The notes under the pieces: generated by a model
Seen by the model: only the letters and a program-made list of their open reading frames with translations
What the model was told of the DNA's origin: nothing
Database searches by the model: none
Translations under genes and position numbers: made by a program
Shown here: in pieces, positions 1 through 5,105 of the stretch
How positions within the stretch are numbered: position 1 is the stretch's first letter
Layout: the number at the start of each line of letters is the position of its first letter
Source: Stenotrophomonas sp. UBA2302
Lineage (GTDB): Bacteria; Pseudomonadota; Gammaproteobacteria; Xanthomonadales; Xanthomonadaceae
Assembly: GCA_002345545.1 (NCBI GenBank)
Contig: DDVW01000044.1
Location: forward strand, 1 to 5,105
Direction: 5' to 3'
DNA: 5,105 nt

Positions 1-304
1 GTACGGAAGTGATGCATGGCGACGTTTCTGCAAAGACAAGCACCTTGAGCCAAGCATGAGCAGACGTGCCAACTGCTGGGACAGCGCGGTCGCTGAGTCC
101 TTCTTCAGCAGCTTGAAAAAGGAACGGATCAAGAAGCGCATCTATGCGAATCGTGACGTGGCGGCCTCGGACATATCCAACTACATCGATGGGTTTTACA
201 ATCCAACACGCCGCCACAGCCATCTAGGCGGGGTCAGTCCTGACGAGTTCGAGGCAGCGCATCGCCACCCTCGGTCAGGTGTCCACTAAATCCTGGGAAC
301 TCCA
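1..304 (+). mobile_element. IS3-family insertion sequence, right end (left part outside the window)
   Basis: The segment carries the end of an IS3-type transposase gene followed by a 15-nt non-coding tail ending in CA at 303-304. IS3 elements typically end in TG...CA, so 304 is the most likely terminal base. Read on the minus strand, the element would begin TGGAGTTCCCAGGATTTAGT. The boundary is supported independently: minus-strand cueR coding sequence stops looking like CueR exactly there (…SAD, then GVPRI and a stop encoded by the IS). The left end, its inverted repeat and the target duplication lie outside the window, so the exact end is inferred. If the insertion is simple, the duplicated 3-4 bp target should be the bases starting at 305 (TCG or TCGG). 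Confidence 0.85.
2..289 (+). CDS. IS3-family transposase (OrfB, DDE integrase core), C-terminal part
   Basis: The reading frame is open from the left edge and ends at TAA 287-289, so this is the last ~95 residues of a protein whose start is off the window. An ATG at 56 is internal and not the likely start. The visible sequence begins YGSDAWRRFC, which matches the stretch just after the second catalytic Asp in IS3 OrfB proteins. Next come SMSRRANCWDSAVAESFF, whose Glu (in AVAES) is the third DDE catalytic residue, and then FYNPTRRHSHLGGVSPDEFE, the usual OrfB C-terminal signature. OrfB is normally made as an OrfAB fusion by -1 frameshifting; that part is not visible. The protein would catalyse copy-out/paste-in transposition of its element. 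No break is seen in the visible part, so the copy may be active. It is convergent with cueR, and the two ORFs overlap by 4 nt across the IS tail. Confidence 0.93.
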   Translation, partial: YGSDAWRRFCKDKHLEPSMSRRANCWDSAVAESFFSSLKKERIKKRIYANRDVAASDISNYIDGFYNPTRRHSHLGGVSPDEFEAAHRHPRSGVH

Positions 305-555
305 TCGGCGCTGTACCGCGAGCGATCCTGCCATAGCGCCAGCAGTTCGCCGATGCGCTCCACGCTGAAGCCCATGTCGCGCGAGCGCTTGATGAAGCCC
401 AGCGTATGGATGTCACGCGGGCTGTAGAGGCGATAGCCGGCAGCGGTGCGTGCCACCGGCCCGATCAGGCCGCTGTCCTCGTAGTAGCGGATCATCTTGG
501 CCGAGATGCCGGTGGCCTTCGCCGCCTGGCCGATGTTCATGCCCTCTTCCATCAT
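286..555 (-). pseudogene. cueR: CueR-type MerR-family copper-responsive regulator, truncated by IS insertion
   Basis: This is the N-terminal part of a Cu(I)-sensing MerR-family activator. MNIGQAAKATGISAKMIRYY followed by EDSGLIGP is the winged-helix DNA-binding region, and YRLYSPRDIHTLGFIKRSRD and MGFSVERIGELLALW complete that half. Intact CueR proteins are about 130-140 residues and carry two metal-binding cysteines (C112 and C120 in E. coli) after a long dimerisation helix. Here recognisable sequence ends at …SAD (residue 84). Five residues (GVPRI) and a stop then come from the IS end, so the helix and both cysteines are missing. Starts at 555, 552 and 540 are all possible: GGAG about 3-6 nt upstream favours 555/552, while family alignment favours MNIGQ at 540, which has its own purine-rich leader. 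It follows copA by 9 nt, so they were probably co-transcribed. A DNA-binding fragment could still be made but is unlikely to dimerise or sense copper. Confidence 0.9.
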
Positions 556-564
556 CGTCTCCGA

Positions 565-3051
565 TCAGCCCTGCGGCGGCTGGAAGCGCTTCAGGCGCAG
601 CGCGTTGCCCAGCACGAATACGGAGGACAGCGCCATCGCGCCGGCCGCGAACACCGGCGACAGCAGCACGCCCCACAGCGGATACAGCACGCCGGCGGCC
701 ACCGGAATCAACGCGGTGTTGTAGGCGAATGCCCAGAACAGGTTCTGGCGGATGTTGCCCATCGTCGCCTTGCTCAGCGCGATGGCGTTGGGCACACCCT
801 GCAGGCTGCCCGACATCAGCACCACATCGGCTGCCTCGATCGCCACGTCGGTGCCGGTACCGATGGCCATGCCGACATCGGCCGCGGCCAGTGCCGGCGC
901 ATCGTTGATGCCGTCACCCACATAGGCCAGCCGGCCATGCGTGGTCTTCAGCCGCTGCACCGCCTCGACCTTGCCCTCGGGCAGCACTTCGGCCACCACC
1001 TCATCGATGCCGAGCTGGCGGGCGATGGCCTCGCCGGTGCGACGGTTGTCGCCGGTGATCATCACCACCTTCAGCCCCAGCGCATGCAGCGCGGCAATGG
1101 CGGCACGGGTGTCGTGCTTGATCGGATCGGACACGGCGATGATCGCCGCCAGCGCGCCATCGACGGCCGCATACAGCGGGGTCTTGCCCTCCTCGCCCAG
1201 CTGCCGCGCGGCATCGGCGAACAGCGCCACATCCAGACCAAGCTTGTGCATGAAGCGGTCCGCACCCACTTCCACGCGCACCCCATCGACCTGCGCGCGC
1301 ACGCCGAAACCGGTGACCGATTCGAACGCACTGATCGGCGGCAGTGCCAGTCCGTCCTGCTGCGCGGCGCTGACGATGGCACGCGCGATCGGGTGTTCGG
1401 AGCGGTCTTCCACCGCCGCCACTTTGGCCAGCACATCGGCGCGCTTGAAGCCTCCGGCCAGCTGCAGGTCGGTCAGCAGCGGGCGACCTTCAGTCAGCGT
1501 GCCGGTCTTGTCCACCGCCACCACCTGCGCCTGCTTGAGCAGCTGCAGCGCCTCGCCCTTGCGGAACAGCACGCCCAGCTCGGCGCCGCGACCGGTGCCG
1601 ACCATGATCGAGGTCGGCGTAGCCAGCCCCATCGCACACGGACAGGCGATGATCAGCACCGCCACCGCGTTGACCAGGCCGAAGGTCAGCGCCGGCTCCG
1701 GGCCGAACAGCAGCCATACCGCGAAAGTCAACGCCGCCAGTGCCATCACCGCCGGCACGAACCACAGCGTGATGCGGTCCACCAGCGTCTGGATCGGCAG
1801 CTTGGCGCTCTGCGCCTGTTCGACCAAGCGGATGATCTGCGCCAGCACCGTGGCCCCGCCCACCGCGGTGGCGCGCACACCCAGCGTGCCGGTCTGGTTG
1901 ACCGTGCCGCCGATGACCGTGCTGCCCGGCGCCTTCTGCACCGGCACCGGCTCGCCGCTGATCATCGATTCATCGACATAGCTGTCGCCGTCGATCACTT
2001 CGCCATCCACCGCGATGCGCTCGCCCGGACGCACGTCGATCACATCGCCATTGCCGATCTGTTCCAGCGGCAACTCGACCACGCCGCCGTCACGGCGCAC
2101 CCGCGCGGTCCTGGCCTGCAGCTTGAGCAGGCGCTTGATCGCCTCGGAGGTGCGGCCCTTGGCCTTGGCCTCGAGCATGCGGCCGAGCAGGATCAGCGTC
2201 ACGATCACCGCGGCCGCCTCGTAATACACGTTGACCGTGCCGGTCGGCAGCAGACCCGGCGCGAACGTGGCCACCAGCGAGAAGCCATAGGCGGCCAGCG
2301 TGCCCACTGCGACCAGCGAATTCATGTCCGGCGCGGCACGCAGCAGCGCCGGGATGCCCTTGAGGTAGAAGCGGCGGCCGGGGAATACCAGCACCAGCGT
2401 GGTCAGCACGCACTGCAGCAGCCAGCTGTTGTGCGTGCCCAGCGTGGCGGCGATGAAATGATGGAAGGCCGGCAGCAGGTGCCCGCCCATTTCCAGTGCG
2501 AACATCGGCAGGGTCAGTGCCGCGGCCAGCCATAGGTCGCGCTTGAGCACGCGCAGCTCCTCGGCATGACGCTGCGCCTGCGCATCCTCGCTGCTGCCGG
2601 CCGGATCCAGCACGCGGGCGCTGTAGCCGGCCTTGGCGATCGCCGCCAGCAGCGCCCCGGCCGCCACCTCGCCCTGCACCTGCGCGCGTTCGGTGGCCAG
2701 ATTGACGCTGGCCGAGCGCACACCCGGAACCGCATTCAACACGCGCTCCACCCGGCCCACACACGAAGCGCAGGTCATGCCCTCGATCACCAGTTCCACC
2801 GGAGCCGACTCCGTCACCTCGAAGCCCGCCTTGCGTACCGCCTGCACCAGTGACTCGCGCGGCACGCTGCCGTCGGTCTGCACGCGGGCGCGTTCGGTGG
2901 CCAGATTGACGCTGGCCGAGCGCACGCCGGGCACCGCGTTCAACACGCGCTCCACCCGGCCCACGCACGAGGCGCAGGTCATGCCTTCGATCAACAGTTC
3001 TTCGGACTGCTGTGCCGGGTGCGCAGCACCCGGACTGGCCATACTCATCAT
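565..3051 (-). CDS. copA: Cu(I)-exporting P1B-type ATPase CopA
   Basis: This inner-membrane pump exports cytoplasmic Cu(I) using ATP. At 828 residues it is a normal length and appears intact. Two N-terminal HMA domains (about 19-82 and 87-150) each carry GMTCASC, with cysteine pairs 26/29 and 94/97. Hydrophobic segments follow from about 174. The actuator domain has SGEP at 365-368. The transport motif CPC is at 470-472, DKTGT has the phosphorylated Asp514, the nucleotide-binding HP is at 553-554, TGD at about 666-668 and GDGIND at about 712-717. Near the C-terminus, YN (777-778) and M806-x-x-SS (809-810) complete the Cu(I) site that defines the P1B-1 subgroup, which separates it from Zn/Cd and silver-only relatives as far as sequence allows. 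The start at 3051 has GGAG 8 nt upstream; an ATG three bases downstream is an alternative. Transcription is expected from the CueR-type promoter at 3084-3114. The two HMA domains are unusually alike. Confidence 0.97.
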   Translation of the reverse strand: MMSMASPGAAHPAQQSEELLIEGMTCASCVGRVERVLNAVPGVRSASVNLATERARVQTDGSVPRESLVQAVRKAGFEVTESAPVELVIEGMTCASCVGRVERVLNAVPGVRSASVNLATERAQVQGEVAAGALLAAIAKAGYSARVLDPAGSSEDAQAQRHAEELRVLKRDLWLAAALTLPMFALEMGGHLLPAFHHFIAATLGTHNSWLLQCVLTTLVLVFPGRRFYLKGIPALLRAAPDMNSLVAVGTLAAYGFSLVATFAPGLLPTGTVNVYYEAAAVIVTLILLGRMLEAKAKGRTSEAIKRLLKLQARTARVRRDGGVVELPLEQIGNGDVIDVRPGERIAVDGEVIDGDSYVDESMISGEPVPVQKAPGSTVIGGTVNQTGTLGVRATAVGGATVLAQIIRLVEQAQSAKLPIQTLVDRITLWFVPAVMALAALTFAVWLLFGPEPALTFGLVNAVAVLIIACPCAMGLATPTSIMVGTGRGAELGVLFRKGEALQLLKQAQVVAVDKTGTLTEGRPLLTDLQLAGGFKRADVLAKVAAVEDRSEHPIARAIVSAAQQDGLALPPISAFESVTGFGVRAQVDGVRVEVGADRFMHKLGLDVALFADAARQLGEEGKTPLYAAVDGALAAIIAVSDPIKHDTRAAIAALHALGLKVVMITGDNRRTGEAIARQLGIDEVVAEVLPEGKVEAVQRLKTTHGRLAYVGDGINDAPALAAADVGMAIGTGTDVAIEAADVVLMSGSLQGVPNAIALSKATMGNIRQNLFWAFAYNTALIPVAAGVLYPLWGVLLSPVFAAGAMALSSVFVLGNALRLKRFQPPQG
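2684..2796 (-). repeat. Direct repeat copy B: second HMA domain of copA
   Basis: This 113-bp block encodes most of the second metal-binding domain. It matches 2888-3000 at 105 of 113 positions by hand count, at an offset of exactly 204 bp (68 codons). Seven of the eight differences are synonymous; the eighth changes Leu to Val just before the shared IEGMTCASC. The block is an intragenic duplication rather than a mobile element. Confidence 0.9.
2888..3000 (-). repeat. Direct repeat copy A: first HMA domain of copA
   Basis: This is the partner of 2684-2796. The proteins encoded by the two copies are identical over 35 residues (CopA 21-55 and 89-123). The flanking parts of the two domains (about 56-82 and 124-150) differ clearly, so identity is confined to the half containing the copper-binding loop and the first helix. 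Confidence 0.9.
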
Positions 3052-3083
3052 CGGCTCATCTCCACTGGCCTACTGTCGAGCGC

Positions 3084-3114
3084 ATCTTGAAGCTTCCCAC
3101 GATGGCAGGGTCAA
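3084..3114 (-). promoter_or_regulatory. CueR-type promoter/operator for copA-cueR
   Basis: Read on the minus strand, a -35 of TTGACC (3114-3109) is followed by a 19-bp spacer and a -10 of CAAGAT (3089-3084). The 19-bp spacer is the diagnostic over-long spacing of MerR-family promoters, which RNA polymerase uses well only after the regulator distorts the DNA. Within the spacer is an imperfect dyad, CTGCCA-TCG-TGGGAAG, centred at 3101, the 14th base counted from the start of the -35. The divergent site at 3129-3159 has the same geometry, and the two 31-bp elements agree at 23 positions. The predicted transcription start is near 3077, giving a leader of about 25 nt. The -10 is weak, as expected for an activator-dependent promoter. 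Confidence 0.85.
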
Positions 3115-3128
3115 GCACTTCGCACTAC

Positions 3129-3159
3129 TTGACCTTGCCACCATGGCAAGCTCCATTCT
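3129..3159 (+). promoter_or_regulatory. CueR-type promoter/operator for copZ
   Basis: A -35 of TTGACC (3129-3134) and a -10 of CATTCT (3154-3159) are separated by 19 bp. The dyad CTTGCCACCATGGCAAG (3134-3150) has perfect 7-bp arms around a 3-base centre at 3142, with further outer matches at 3131/3153 and 3132/3152. This resembles the known E. coli copA CueR site (CCTTCC…GGAAGG, also starting inside TTGACC) in layout. The predicted transcription start is near 3166, about 18 nt before copZ. The -35 boxes of the two divergent promoters are only 14 bp apart. Confidence 0.9.
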
Positions 3160-3172
3160 CCCCCCTTTCCAC

Positions 3173-3176
3173 GGAG
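3173..3176 (+). promoter_or_regulatory. Ribosome binding site of copZ
   Basis: GGAG lies 7 nt before the ATG at 3184. It fixes that start, which also places the CxxC motif at the usual position of a short CopZ. Confidence 0.8.
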
Positions 3177-3183
3177 ATCCCCG

Positions 3184-3381
3184 ATGAAACTGCATATCGA
3201 CAGCATGACCTGCGGCGGCTGCGCCCGCAGTGTGACCGCCACCATCAAGGACGTGGACCCGGCCGCCACGGTCGAGATCGATGTTCCGGCCAAACGCGTG
3301 CAGATCCAGTCCAGCCAGCCGGTGGAACGTTTCATCACGGCGCTGGAAGAAGCCGGCTTCCCGCCACAGCTGCAGGAGTGA
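3184..3381 (+). CDS. copZ: CopZ-like copper chaperone (single HMA domain)
   Basis: This is a 65-residue cytoplasmic protein consisting of one heavy-metal-associated domain. MTCGGC (residues 8-13) gives the Cu(I)-binding Cys10 and Cys13, and the rest fits the βαββαβ fold, ending in EEAGFPPQLQE. Proteins of this type carry Cu(I) to CopA and buffer it. The length is normal for the family (about 65-70). It is transcribed divergently from copA, with its own CueR-type promoter and a good ribosome binding site, so both genes should respond to copper together. It is not very similar to the two HMA domains of the neighbouring CopA (GGC rather than ASC in the loop), so it is not a recent copy of either. 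A general heavy-metal-binding protein is the only serious alternative, and the position beside copA argues for copper. Confidence 0.93.
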   Translation: MKLHIDSMTCGGCARSVTATIKDVDPAATVEIDVPAKRVQIQSSQPVERFITALEEAGFPPQLQE

Positions 3382-3389
3382 CCGGCCCG

Positions 3390-3416
3390 GCGAAGGGCGG
3401 CGACAGCCGCCCTCGC
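3390..3416 (+). terminator. GC-rich hairpin downstream of copZ (possible terminator)
   Basis: AGGGCGGC (3394-3401) pairs perfectly with GCCGCCCT (3406-3413) around a GACA loop. Three more pairs (GCG/CGC) follow after a one-base bulge. It starts 8 nt after the copZ stop. No run of T follows, so it would be a weak intrinsic terminator or a 3'-end stabiliser for the copZ mRNA. It could serve a minus-strand transcript equally well. Confidence 0.55.
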
Positions 3417-3422
3417 TATAGA

Positions 3423-3641
3423 TCAGCGTGGCACGCGTTGCCACACCTCGCGCTCGCCCCGGCGCTCGCCCTCCCAGCGCTCCAGCGTCCACACATCGCC
3501 GTGCAGCGTGTAGCGGAATTCATAGCGGCCGCCGGCAGGAACCGGAGCTGCATTCTGCGTAGCCGATCTCCCGACGTCGCGCCAACAAGGGAACACCGGC
3601 AACTGTCGCCACCCGGTCACGCCGCGGCGGGGCGCTATCAT
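3423..3641 (-). CDS. Small hypothetical protein or gene remnant
   Basis: I do not recognise this ORF (72 residues from the ATG at 3641; a TTG at 3650 is also possible). Its last ~38 codons, from PAGGRYEFRYTLHGDVWTLE to the stop, use mostly G/C at the third position and look like real coding sequence. The first ~35 codons do not: they include ATA, AGA, TGT and AAT, and the protein is neither a good signal peptide nor a clear lipobox (VFPC precedes a linker-like stretch). The gene may therefore be short and start internally (for example GTG in front of FPCWRD), be a degenerate lipoprotein whose 5' end has decayed, or be spurious. The ORF lies tail-to-tail with copZ. Its 5' part overlaps the likely promoter of the gene at 3672. 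No ribosome binding site is evident. Confidence 0.35.
   Translation of the reverse strand: MIAPRRGVTGWRQLPVFPCWRDVGRSATQNAAPVPAGGRYEFRYTLHGDVWTLERWEGERRGEREVWQRVPR
3636..3641 (+). promoter_or_regulatory. Possible -10 element of the DUF6165 gene
   Basis: TATCAT in the context GGCGCTATCATGGCG resembles a sigma-70 -10 box about 31 nt before the GTG start. No convincing -35 is seen at 16-18 bp spacing, so the call is tentative. Confidence 0.3.
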
Positions 3642-3671
3642 GGCGACCAATCCTGAAACGGCAGCGGCAAC

Positions 3672-4061
3672 GTGCAGACCATCCTGACCCCGGTATCGAT
3701 CGGTGAACTGATCGACAAGATCACCATTCTCGAAATCAAGGCCGAGCGCATCGCCGATGCCGCCAAGCTGGCCAATGTGCGCACCGAGCTGGAGGGGCTG
3801 TGGCCGTTGTGGCTGCAGCAGCAGGACGCACGCCCGGCATTGGCGCCGCTCAAGGACCAGCTCAAGGCGATCAACGAGCGCATGTGGGACATCCAGGACC
3901 AGCTTCGTGAGAAGGAAGCGGCACAGGACTTCGGTGCGGAATTCATCACCCTGGCGCGCGGCGTCTACGCCACCAACGGCGAGCGCATCACGGTGAAGAA
4001 CGAGATCAACCGCGTCGCCGGTTCGGCGCTGGTGGAAGAGAAGCAGTACCAGGGCGAATGA
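3672..4061 (+). CDS. DUF6165 family protein, function unknown
   Basis: This is a 129-residue soluble protein that I recognise as the DUF6165 type from its opening PVSIGELIDKITILEIKAER and from KLANVRTELEGLW. Its biochemical role is not established to my knowledge. The sequence is largely helical and charged, with a probable coiled-coil stretch (about 14-90, containing leucine-spaced KLANVRTELEGLW and LKDQLKAINERMWDIQDQLR). There is no signal peptide, membrane segment or cysteine. The start is GTG at 3672, with an in-frame TGA at 3654-3656 just upstream and no earlier start possible; the next Met is deep in the protein. The ribosome binding site is weak. The gene looks intact, stands alone on its strand after copZ, and ends at a strong terminator. 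Nothing in its position ties it to copper handling. Confidence 0.85.
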   Translation: MQTILTPVSIGELIDKITILEIKAERIADAAKLANVRTELEGLWPLWLQQQDARPALAPLKDQLKAINERMWDIQDQLREKEAAQDFGAEFITLARGVYATNGERITVKNEINRVAGSALVEEKQYQGE

Positions 4062-4081
4062 TCCGGCAACGCCGGAAGAAG

Positions 4082-4110
4082 AAAAGGCCAGCGTCGGACG
4101 CTGGCCTTTT
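4082..4110. terminator. Bidirectional intrinsic terminator between convergent genes
   Basis: A perfect 13-bp stem, AAAAGGCCAGCGT (4082-4094) with its complement at 4098-4110, closes on a CGG loop. The AAAA on one side and TTTT on the other give each strand a GC stem followed by a U-run. It lies 20 nt after the DUF6165 stop and 24 nt beyond the porin stop, so it should end both transcripts. Confidence 0.9.
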
Positions 4111-4134
4111 GCGTTGCATCACTGGCGAAGGCAC

Positions 4135-5105
4135 TCAGAACGCGAGCTGCGCCCACACGCCCACTTCATTGCTTTCCATCGCCTTCTTCGCCGAGCGCTG
4201 CTCCACCCGCTTGCCGACCGCGGCCAGGCGCAGGTGCCTGTTCGGCTTCCACTCCACGCCCAGCTGGTGATAGCGCTCGCGCGTGATCGGATCGATATCC
4301 AGGCTCATGCGGGTTTCGTCATAGCGGGCGAACACGCCGTACTGCGGGGTGAACTGGTAGCTGCTCCATGCCGACCAGCCACGCTGGTCGTCACTGCCGG
4401 GCTTGGTGATGCGGGTCCAGTCCTCGGCGCGGAAATACTGCGCGCCGACGCGACCACGTTCGCCCACCCAGCTGGCCATCGCGTTCCAGCGCTGCGAGGT
4501 ATGCACGTGCGGCTTGCTGCCGGCATCCTGCGCGCGCGTGCCGCGATAGCCACCTGCGGCCAGCTCCACGCCCTTCACCGGCGTCCAGCCCACCCGCGCC
4601 TCCACATCGGCACGGTTGCCCAGCCGCGGCTTCTGGAAGCCGCCACCGGTGACCACCGAGGCGGTGTAGACGAAATCGCCATTGCGGTACTGGCCATGCA
4701 CACCGTAGTCGGCCGGCGCGCCCATCTTGGTGCGGGCGATCAGGCCCGGGTCGACATAGCGGTAGCCTTCACGTGCCGACTCCTGTGCGATCCACGGCGT
4801 CGGCGCGTTGCCCAGCCGCAGCCAGCTGCCCCTGCCGAAGCTGCGCTGCAGGTAGGCATGGCGCACCCACACATCGGTCGGATCGCTGTTGCGGTTCCAC
4901 TGCACGTCGGTGGTGATCTGCGCCGACCAGCGCTCGTTGAAGCGGTGATCGAGCGTCACGAAGGTGCGCTTGAGGTCGATCGCCAGCCCCTCGTCAGCCG
5001 TGTCCACACCGGAACGGTCCAGCTGGCTGGCGTTGAGGAAGATCTGGGTGGACAAGCGGGTATCCGGGCCCGCGTCCTGCGCCAGCGCAGCCACTGCTTC
5101 CAGGC
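4135..5105 (-). CDS. Outer-membrane β-barrel porin, OprO/OprP-like (5' end outside the window)
   Basis: This is the last ~323 residues of an outer-membrane porin; the frame stays open to the right edge. A GTG at 5094 is unlikely to be the start: in-frame codons upstream read LEAV and continue into AALAQDAGPD, which looks like the end of a signal peptide cleaved after ALA. Only the first part of the signal peptide is therefore missing. The mature part has alternating polar and aromatic strands typical of a β-barrel, a conserved-looking segment LRLGNAPTPW…YRYVDPGLIARTKMGAPADYG (about 90-130), and a C-terminal Phe in VGVWAQLAF, the recognition signal for outer-membrane assembly. The layout resembles phosphate-selective porin O/P relatives, but the substrate cannot be read from the sequence. 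No break is seen. It is convergent with the DUF6165 gene and shares its terminator. Confidence 0.8.
   Translation of the reverse strand, partial: LEAVAALAQDAGPDTRLSTQIFLNASQLDRSGVDTADEGLAIDLKRTFVTLDHRFNERWSAQITTDVQWNRNSDPTDVWVRHAYLQRSFGRGSWLRLGNAPTPWIAQESAREGYRYVDPGLIARTKMGAPADYGVHGQYRNGDFVYTASVVTGGGFQKPRLGNRADVEARVGWTPVKGVELAAGGYRGTRAQDAGSKPHVHTSQRWNAMASWVGERGRVGAQYFRAEDWTRITKPGSDDQRGWSAWSSYQFTPQYGVFARYDETRMSLDIDPITRERYHQLGVEWKPNRHLRLAAVGKRVEQRSAKKAMESNEVGVWAQLAF

Noticed and set aside
270..304. Outward-facing promoter at the IS right end that could drive antisense transcription into cueR/copA
   Set aside because: I looked for a -35-like element in the IS tail followed by a -10 in the flank and saw no convincing pair.
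941..1981. A second long + strand frame (346 codons) opposite copA
   Set aside because: It is Ser/Ala/Pro-rich low-complexity translation with no motifs; a shadow of copA in another frame.
406..2535. Very long open frame (709 codons) on the + strand opposite copA
   Set aside because: It is rich in His, Arg, Gln and Ala with no recognisable domain, and lies entirely antisense to cueR and an intact copA. Such shadows are expected opposite GC-rich genes.
2090..2968. Minus-strand 292-codon frame inside copA
   Set aside because: It overlaps copA in a different frame on the same strand and reads as Gly/Ala/Arg-rich sequence. All P-type ATPase motifs are in the copA frame.
565..3051. Possible programmed frameshift in copA producing a chaperone-like product, as reported in E. 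coli
   Set aside because: No obvious slippery site was seen at the expected position after the first HMA domain, and a separate copZ gene is present.
3012..3656. 214-codon + strand frame running across the promoter region and copZ
   Set aside because: It crosses both CueR-type promoters and copZ in another frame. The copZ frame has the ribosome binding site and the CxxC motif.
1..5105. CRISPR arrays, tRNA/rRNA genes, attachment sites, or a new defence or biosynthetic system
   Set aside because: No regularly spaced repeats, cloverleaf-like sequence or unfamiliar multi-gene cluster is visible. The content is explained by an IS end, a copper module, a DUF6165 gene and a porin.

Overview
The window is GC-rich, with strong G/C bias at third codon positions. 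Its gene content (copA-cueR-copZ copper module, a DUF6165 protein, an outer-membrane porin) suggests a gammaproteobacterium of the Xanthomonadaceae, most likely Stenotrophomonas or a close relative. That assignment rests on recognition of protein families and codon style; no database search was run.

Layout from left to right. (1) Positions 1-304 are the right end of an IS3-family insertion sequence, with the C-terminal part of its DDE transposase on the + strand. (2) The IS ends inside a minus-strand MerR-type regulator gene, cueR. The remnant keeps the DNA-binding half and loses the dimerisation helix and the copper-binding cysteine loop. (3) A full-length Cu(I)-exporting P1B-type ATPase, copA, fills 565-3051 on the minus strand; cueR followed it in the same operon with a 9-nt gap. 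(4) The 132-bp gap upstream of copA holds two divergent promoters. Each has a TTGACC -35, a 19-bp spacer and a MerR/CueR-type dyad; one faces copA and the other faces copZ. (5) copZ, a 65-residue copper chaperone, is at 3184-3381 on the + strand. (6) Positions 3382-3671 hold a hairpin, a doubtful small minus-strand ORF and the probable promoter of the next gene. (7) A DUF6165 protein gene (3672-4061, +) converges on a porin gene (4135 to beyond the right edge, -), and a strong bidirectional terminator lies between them.

How it works together: CueR would sense Cu(I) and remodel the two overlong-spacer promoters. This would induce CopZ, which binds Cu(I) in the cytoplasm and delivers it to CopA for export across the inner membrane. 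Here the promoters, pump and chaperone look intact but the sensor has been cut by an IS. The copper response in this strain is therefore probably altered unless another CueR-like protein substitutes. I found no evidence of an undescribed system. The points of real interest are the IS-broken regulator, the back-to-back CueR promoters, and two nearly identical tandem metal-binding domains in CopA.
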